A DNA stretch of 9,435 nucleotides. Origin: an uncultured Veillonella sp. (GTDB taxonomy: Bacteria > Bacillota > Negativicutes > Veillonellales > Veillonellaceae). Positions 8,010 to 9,435 of this stretch are shown piece by piece (position 1 is the first letter of the stretch; every line of letters starts with the position of its first letter). The notes under the pieces are model-generated. The model made no database searches and had not been told where the DNA came from. It was given only the letters and a program-made list of their open reading frames with translations. The stretch spans positions 1-9,435 of the forward strand of contig CALGLI010000331.1 of assembly GCA_937930265.1 (NCBI GenBank), in the 5' to 3' direction. Position numbers and translations under genes: made by a program.

Positions 8010-8061
8010 ATACATACACTATACGTATTACTATCCGTACTGCTATACATACACTATGTAT
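8010..8061. repeat. Direct and inverted ATACATA-type repeats
   Basis: The 13-mer ATACATACACTAT occurs at 8010-8022 and again 35 bp later at 8045-8057. A third exact copy is near the left window edge (40-52). The second copy is part of a perfect 7-3-7 palindrome, ATACATA-CAC-TATGTAT (8045-8061), and the first continues into a near-palindrome ending at 8028. The role is unknown. Low-complexity drift is possible, but three exact 13-mers in two separate intergenic regions are worth noting. Confidence 0.6.
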
Positions 8062-8064
8062 ATT

Positions 8065-8092
8065 ATTGTACGTACCACTACCCATGTATCAA
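8065..8092 (-). promoter_or_regulatory. Candidate promoter of the mnmE-mnmG-rsmG operon
   Basis: On the minus strand TTGATA (8087-8092) and TACAAT (8065-8070) are separated by 16 bases; each matches consensus at 5/6. The transcript would start near 8058 and carry a leader of about 170 nt containing the palindromic repeats at 8010-8061. Confidence 0.48.
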
Positions 8093-8121
8093 TATCATAC
8101 ATTCCCCATGAAATAACATTC

Positions 8122-8151
8122 CTGACATCGAGTAATACCATTTCATATAAA
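8122..8151 (+). promoter_or_regulatory. Candidate plus-strand promoter facing the structured repeats
   Basis: CTGACA (8122-8127) and TATAAA (8146-8151) are separated by 18 bases; each matches consensus at 5/6. It is the only good promoter-like match I found pointing rightward into the two-hairpin repeats at 8228-8511. A transcript would start near 8158, inside the short GGCC hairpin. Confidence 0.4.
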
Positions 8152-8172
8152 AAGAAAAGGCCCTGTGGCCTT
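8145..8172 (-). terminator. Minus-strand terminator between the heme protein gene and mnmE
   Basis: A 6-bp stem AAGGCC/GGCCTT (8157-8162 with 8167-8172) with a 4-base loop is followed on the minus strand by UUCUUUUUAUAUG. It would stop transcription arriving from the membrane protein gene at 8564-9175, some 390 bp past its stop codon. That transcript would run antisense through the repeats. Confidence 0.7.
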
Positions 8173-8227
8173 ATATAAATTATATCATGCAACTAGGGTA
8201 ACATCAATGATAGATAGGAGAAAACTC

Positions 8228-8367
8228 CCTGATGAACGCAGTTAGGCGTAGTAGCCTTGTGGCGGTTCTTACTGACAAAATTGCACAAACACAAGAAGAG
8301 CACGGCGTGTTCTTGAATAAACCTACTGTAAGATCAGTTTGAGAAGGAGTAGCCGTGATCTTCCAAT
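8228..8367 (+). repeat. Two-hairpin structured repeat, copy 1
   Basis: First of two tandem units with a period of about 142 bp. A degenerate first hairpin (8234-8268) is followed by an AC/AA-rich linker and a long second hairpin (arms 8295-8314 and 8345-8363) with an inner U-AAAC/GUUU-G stem in its loop. A 26-bp stretch (8284-8309) is identical to copy 3 at 9398-9423. The right arm contains AAGGAG, then GTG five bases later. I do not recognise the family. The orientation is set by G-U pairs that exist only in plus-strand RNA. Confidence 0.75.
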
Positions 8368-8368
8368 C

Positions 8369-8511
8369 CCCTGAGGAACGCCGTTACGAGTAGTAGCCCT
8401 TGTGGCGTTCCCCTTCTACCTAAATAACATAAATGCAAGAAGCCCATGGCGTGCTCCTGAACAAACATTATGAAATACCGTTTGAGAAGGAGTATGCCAT
8501 GGGCTTCCCTT
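8369..8511 (+). repeat. Two-hairpin structured repeat, copy 2 (best folded)
   Basis: Hairpin 1 has a perfect 8-bp stem GGAACGCC/GGCGTTCC (8375-8382 with 8404-8411). Inside it ACGAG pairs with CTTGT, leaving a TAGTAGCC loop. Hairpin 2 has a 20-bp uninterrupted stem in plus-strand RNA (8439-8458 with 8488-8507, two G-U pairs) and an inner CAAAC/GTTTG stem (8462-8466 with 8480-8484). AAGGAG (8487-8492) and an ATG (8499-8501) lie in its right arm, mostly base-paired. The unit directly follows copy 1. No clear U-run follows, so it does not look like a plain terminator. Confidence 0.78.
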
Positions 8512-8517
8512 TGCTAT

Positions 8518-8553
8518 ATTCAGTTAAGAACGCCACAGGCTGCATAGCGTAAC
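8518..8553 (-). repeat. Inverted, degenerate fragment of the same repeat
   Basis: Read on the minus strand, GTTACG, AGCC, TGTGGCG and TTCTTAACTGA appear in the same order as in the first hairpin of copy 1 (GTTAGG, AGCC, TTGTGGCGGTTCTTACTGA). The left stem arm and the whole second hairpin are missing. It sits tail to tail with copy 2 and ends 11 bp from the stop codon of the membrane protein gene. Confidence 0.55.
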
Positions 8554-8563
8554 AAGTGACGAC

Positions 8564-9175
8564 TTAGTTTCTTTTCTTAAGCATCCAATAAATATAATAG
8601 ATCACTAGTCCATAAGTAAGTACATCATATACTTGTAAGAATGGCACCATCGCAGATAAACGTTTAAATCCATGTACGTGAATATTAGCACCAATTAACG
8701 CTACTAAATTCAATCTATGAATCCAAACCGCTACTTTACGAGGCATGGATGTAGCAATACCTTTAAACCATGGAGTTAAGAACAAAATTCCTACTAGAAA
8801 AGCAATAAACATCCCTACAAGAGCTACATAACCGCCCCACCAGCCTAATGCTGTTTTAGCATGACCAAAATATTCATACCAATGAATACCTAGCATTGCC
8901 GTTACTACAATACCTACAATACGGTGTACCTTGTACATTTCACCTACATTATAACGTGCAGTAAACCATTTTGGTTTTGTTGTCAAATACGTTAATATCA
9001 CCCAAGATGAAAATGGAATCAAACCTAAATAAATCTGCCATTTGAATGGAGGTCTATTTTGTAAATAATATCCATACTCAACCATACCAATCAGTGCTAA
9101 TGATAATAAAGCAATCCATACTAAAATATGGTACTTGCTCTTAAACTGTTTTTGTCCTGAACTTTCCATCGTCAC
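8564..9175 (-). CDS. Ferric-reductase-like / MsrQ-like heme b membrane protein
   Basis: The product is an integral membrane protein of about 203 aa with six predicted helices (about 16-36, 45-66, 82-100, 112-136, 149-168, 184-200). H84 and H98 are spaced HX13H; H153 pairs with H166 and H168 (HX12H/HX14H). This is the heme-ligand pattern of the ferric reductase-like transmembrane family (PF01794 type), to which MsrQ/YedZ belongs, and the length matches MsrQ-like proteins. No FAD or NAD(P) domain is present, so it must take electrons from quinol or a partner. No msrP is in the window, so methionine-sulfoxide repair is unproven. I chose GTG at 9173-9175, six bases after AAGGAG; ATG at 9167-9169 is the alternative (12 bases away, 201 aa). 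A TTG further up at 9202 has no ribosome site. It has its own promoter (9224-9252) and is flanked by the structured repeats. Confidence 0.8.
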   Translation of the reverse strand: MTMESSGQKQFKSKYHILVWIALLSLALIGMVEYGYYLQNRPPFKWQIYLGLIPFSSWVILTYLTTKPKWFTARYNVGEMYKVHRIVGIVVTAMLGIHWYEYFGHAKTALGWWGGYVALVGMFIAFLVGILFLTPWFKGIATSMPRKVAVWIHRLNLVALIGANIHVHGFKRLSAMVPFLQVYDVLTYGLVIYYIYWMLKKRN

Positions 9176-9181
9176 ATGACA

Positions 9182-9187
9182 CTCCTT
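9182..9187 (-). promoter_or_regulatory. Ribosome binding site deciding the membrane-protein start
   Basis: AAGGAG on the minus strand is followed by TGTC-ATG-TGA-CG-ATG. The first ATG (four bases away) is in another frame and is immediately followed by the stop TGA. The in-frame GTG is six bases away and the in-frame ATG is twelve bases away. This makes GTG or the second ATG the start, and not the upstream TTG. Confidence 0.7.
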
Positions 9188-9211
9188 ATCCAATAATACC
9201 AAAATAAAAAT

Positions 9212-9230
9212 TTATACTGTTAAAGTATAA
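9212..9230. promoter_or_regulatory. Candidate operator dyad over the -10 region
   Basis: The 7-5-7 inverted repeat TTATACT-gttaa-AGTATAA overlaps the -10 box and predicted start site of the membrane protein gene. A repressor bound here would block transcription. The half-site looks like Fur/PerR-type half-sites, but the spacing differs (five bases instead of one), so I do not name a regulator. Part of the symmetry is forced by the -10 sequence itself. Confidence 0.35.
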
Positions 9231-9252
9231 CAATATCAATTCTCAATGTAAA
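9224..9252 (-). promoter_or_regulatory. Promoter of the membrane protein gene
   Basis: On the minus strand TTTACA (9247-9252) and TATACT (9224-9229) are separated by exactly 17 bases; both match consensus at 5/6, and TGT before the -10 forms an extended -10. Transcription would start near 9217, giving a leader of about 42 nt. This is the best housekeeping-type promoter in the window. Confidence 0.7.
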
Positions 9253-9340
9253 TCAATTTATAGTATAGATTTATCATACTATTTAGAACTTTTATACATT
9301 CTTATTAGATAATCTATATCATATATATCTGTCCTCCTTA

Positions 9341-9435
9341 CTGAGGAACGCCATTACGAGTAGTAGCCTTTGTGGCGTTCCTTCACTACCTGAATCACAC
9401 AAACACAAGAAGAGCACGGCGTGCCCCGAACAAAC
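9341..9435 (+). repeat. Two-hairpin structured repeat, copy 3 (cut by window end)
   Basis: It starts CTGAGGAACGCC like copy 2 and has the same perfect 8-bp first stem (9345-9352 with 9374-9381). It shares 26 identical bases with copy 1 (9398-9423) and ends in the loop at GAACAAAC. The right arm of hairpin 2 should follow beyond the window. It points the same way as copies 1 and 2, so the membrane protein gene is bracketed by direct repeats. Confidence 0.75.

Larger units (their letters stand above)
7886..8144 (-). other. TATAC-rich leader region upstream of mnmE
   Basis: There is no coding sequence here. The stretch is dominated by TA, ATAC and CATA words and includes a 13-bp motif repeated at 8010-8022 and 8045-8057. 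The best promoter match is at 8065-8092. A second, weaker extended -10 (TGTTATAGC on the minus strand) lies close to the gene, around 7914-7922. The composition suggests easily melted DNA. I see no DnaA box with the TTATCCACA consensus. Confidence 0.6.

Noticed and set aside
7869..8111. Plus-strand open frame of 80 codons upstream of mnmE
   Set aside because: It overlaps the mnmE start and is rich in I/Y/T/H from TATAC repeats, with no ribosome site and no recognisable domain. It is low-complexity spacer.
8228..8511. CRISPR array
   Set aside because: There are only two tandem units of about 142 bp with homology along their full length. The short-repeat/unique-spacer pattern is missing and there are no cas genes.
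9187..9197. DnaA box-like TTATCCAAT
   Set aside because: It is a single imperfect match inside the coding or leader region, with no cluster around it.
9176..9202. TTG start for the membrane protein at 9202
   Set aside because: The upstream sequence is A/T-only without a ribosome site, and a clear AAGGAG lies downstream of it, inside the extended frame.

Overview
The window reads as an AT-rich, low-to-moderate GC, oriC-proximal piece of a Bacillota-type chromosome. A Negativicutes genome such as Veillonella is my best guess, but this is inference from gene content, base composition and gene order only. Two things support origin proximity: the mnmE-mnmG-rsmG tRNA/rRNA-modification operon, which in most Bacillota lies next to parA/parB, and an exact 16-bp ParB-binding site (parS, TGTTTCACGTGAAACA) at 113-128. 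All six protein genes lie on the minus strand.

Layout in the direction of transcription (right to left): (i) 9341-9435, the 5' part of a structured repeat, cut by the window end; (ii) 8564-9175, a six-helix ferric-reductase-like/MsrQ-like heme membrane protein with its own promoter and an overlapping dyad; (iii) 8118-8553, an intergenic stretch with two tandem full copies of the same repeat, an inverted fragment of it, and a minus-strand terminator; (iv) 7886-8117, a TATAC-rich leader with a candidate promoter; (v) mnmE (6500-7885), mnmG (4617-6491) and rsmG (3902-4615), tightly packed; (vi) a hairpin at 3792-3822, then a stand-alone methionine synthase reactivation protein (3063-3758); (vii) a 386-bp gap; (viii) an 808-aa cobalamin-dependent methionine synthase (250-2676) lacking the reactivation domain; (ix) a strong terminator (171-211) and parS.

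How the genes work together: MnmE and MnmG form the complex that modifies the wobble uridine of certain tRNAs, and RsmG methylates 16S rRNA, so this operon serves translation fidelity. The metH-like gene and the reactivation gene together rebuild the full MetH (homocysteine, methyl-folate and B12 domains on one chain, AdoMet-dependent reactivation on another). They make a methionine-synthesis module placed between rsmG and the parS region.

The least explained element is the two-hairpin repeat (copies at 8228, 8369 and 9341). Its copies differ by compensatory base changes and by G-U wobbles that pair only in plus-strand RNA, and the second hairpin buries a conserved AAGGAG plus ATG/GTG. It looks like a structured RNA or a small RNA-derived mobile repeat. 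I do not recognise its family.
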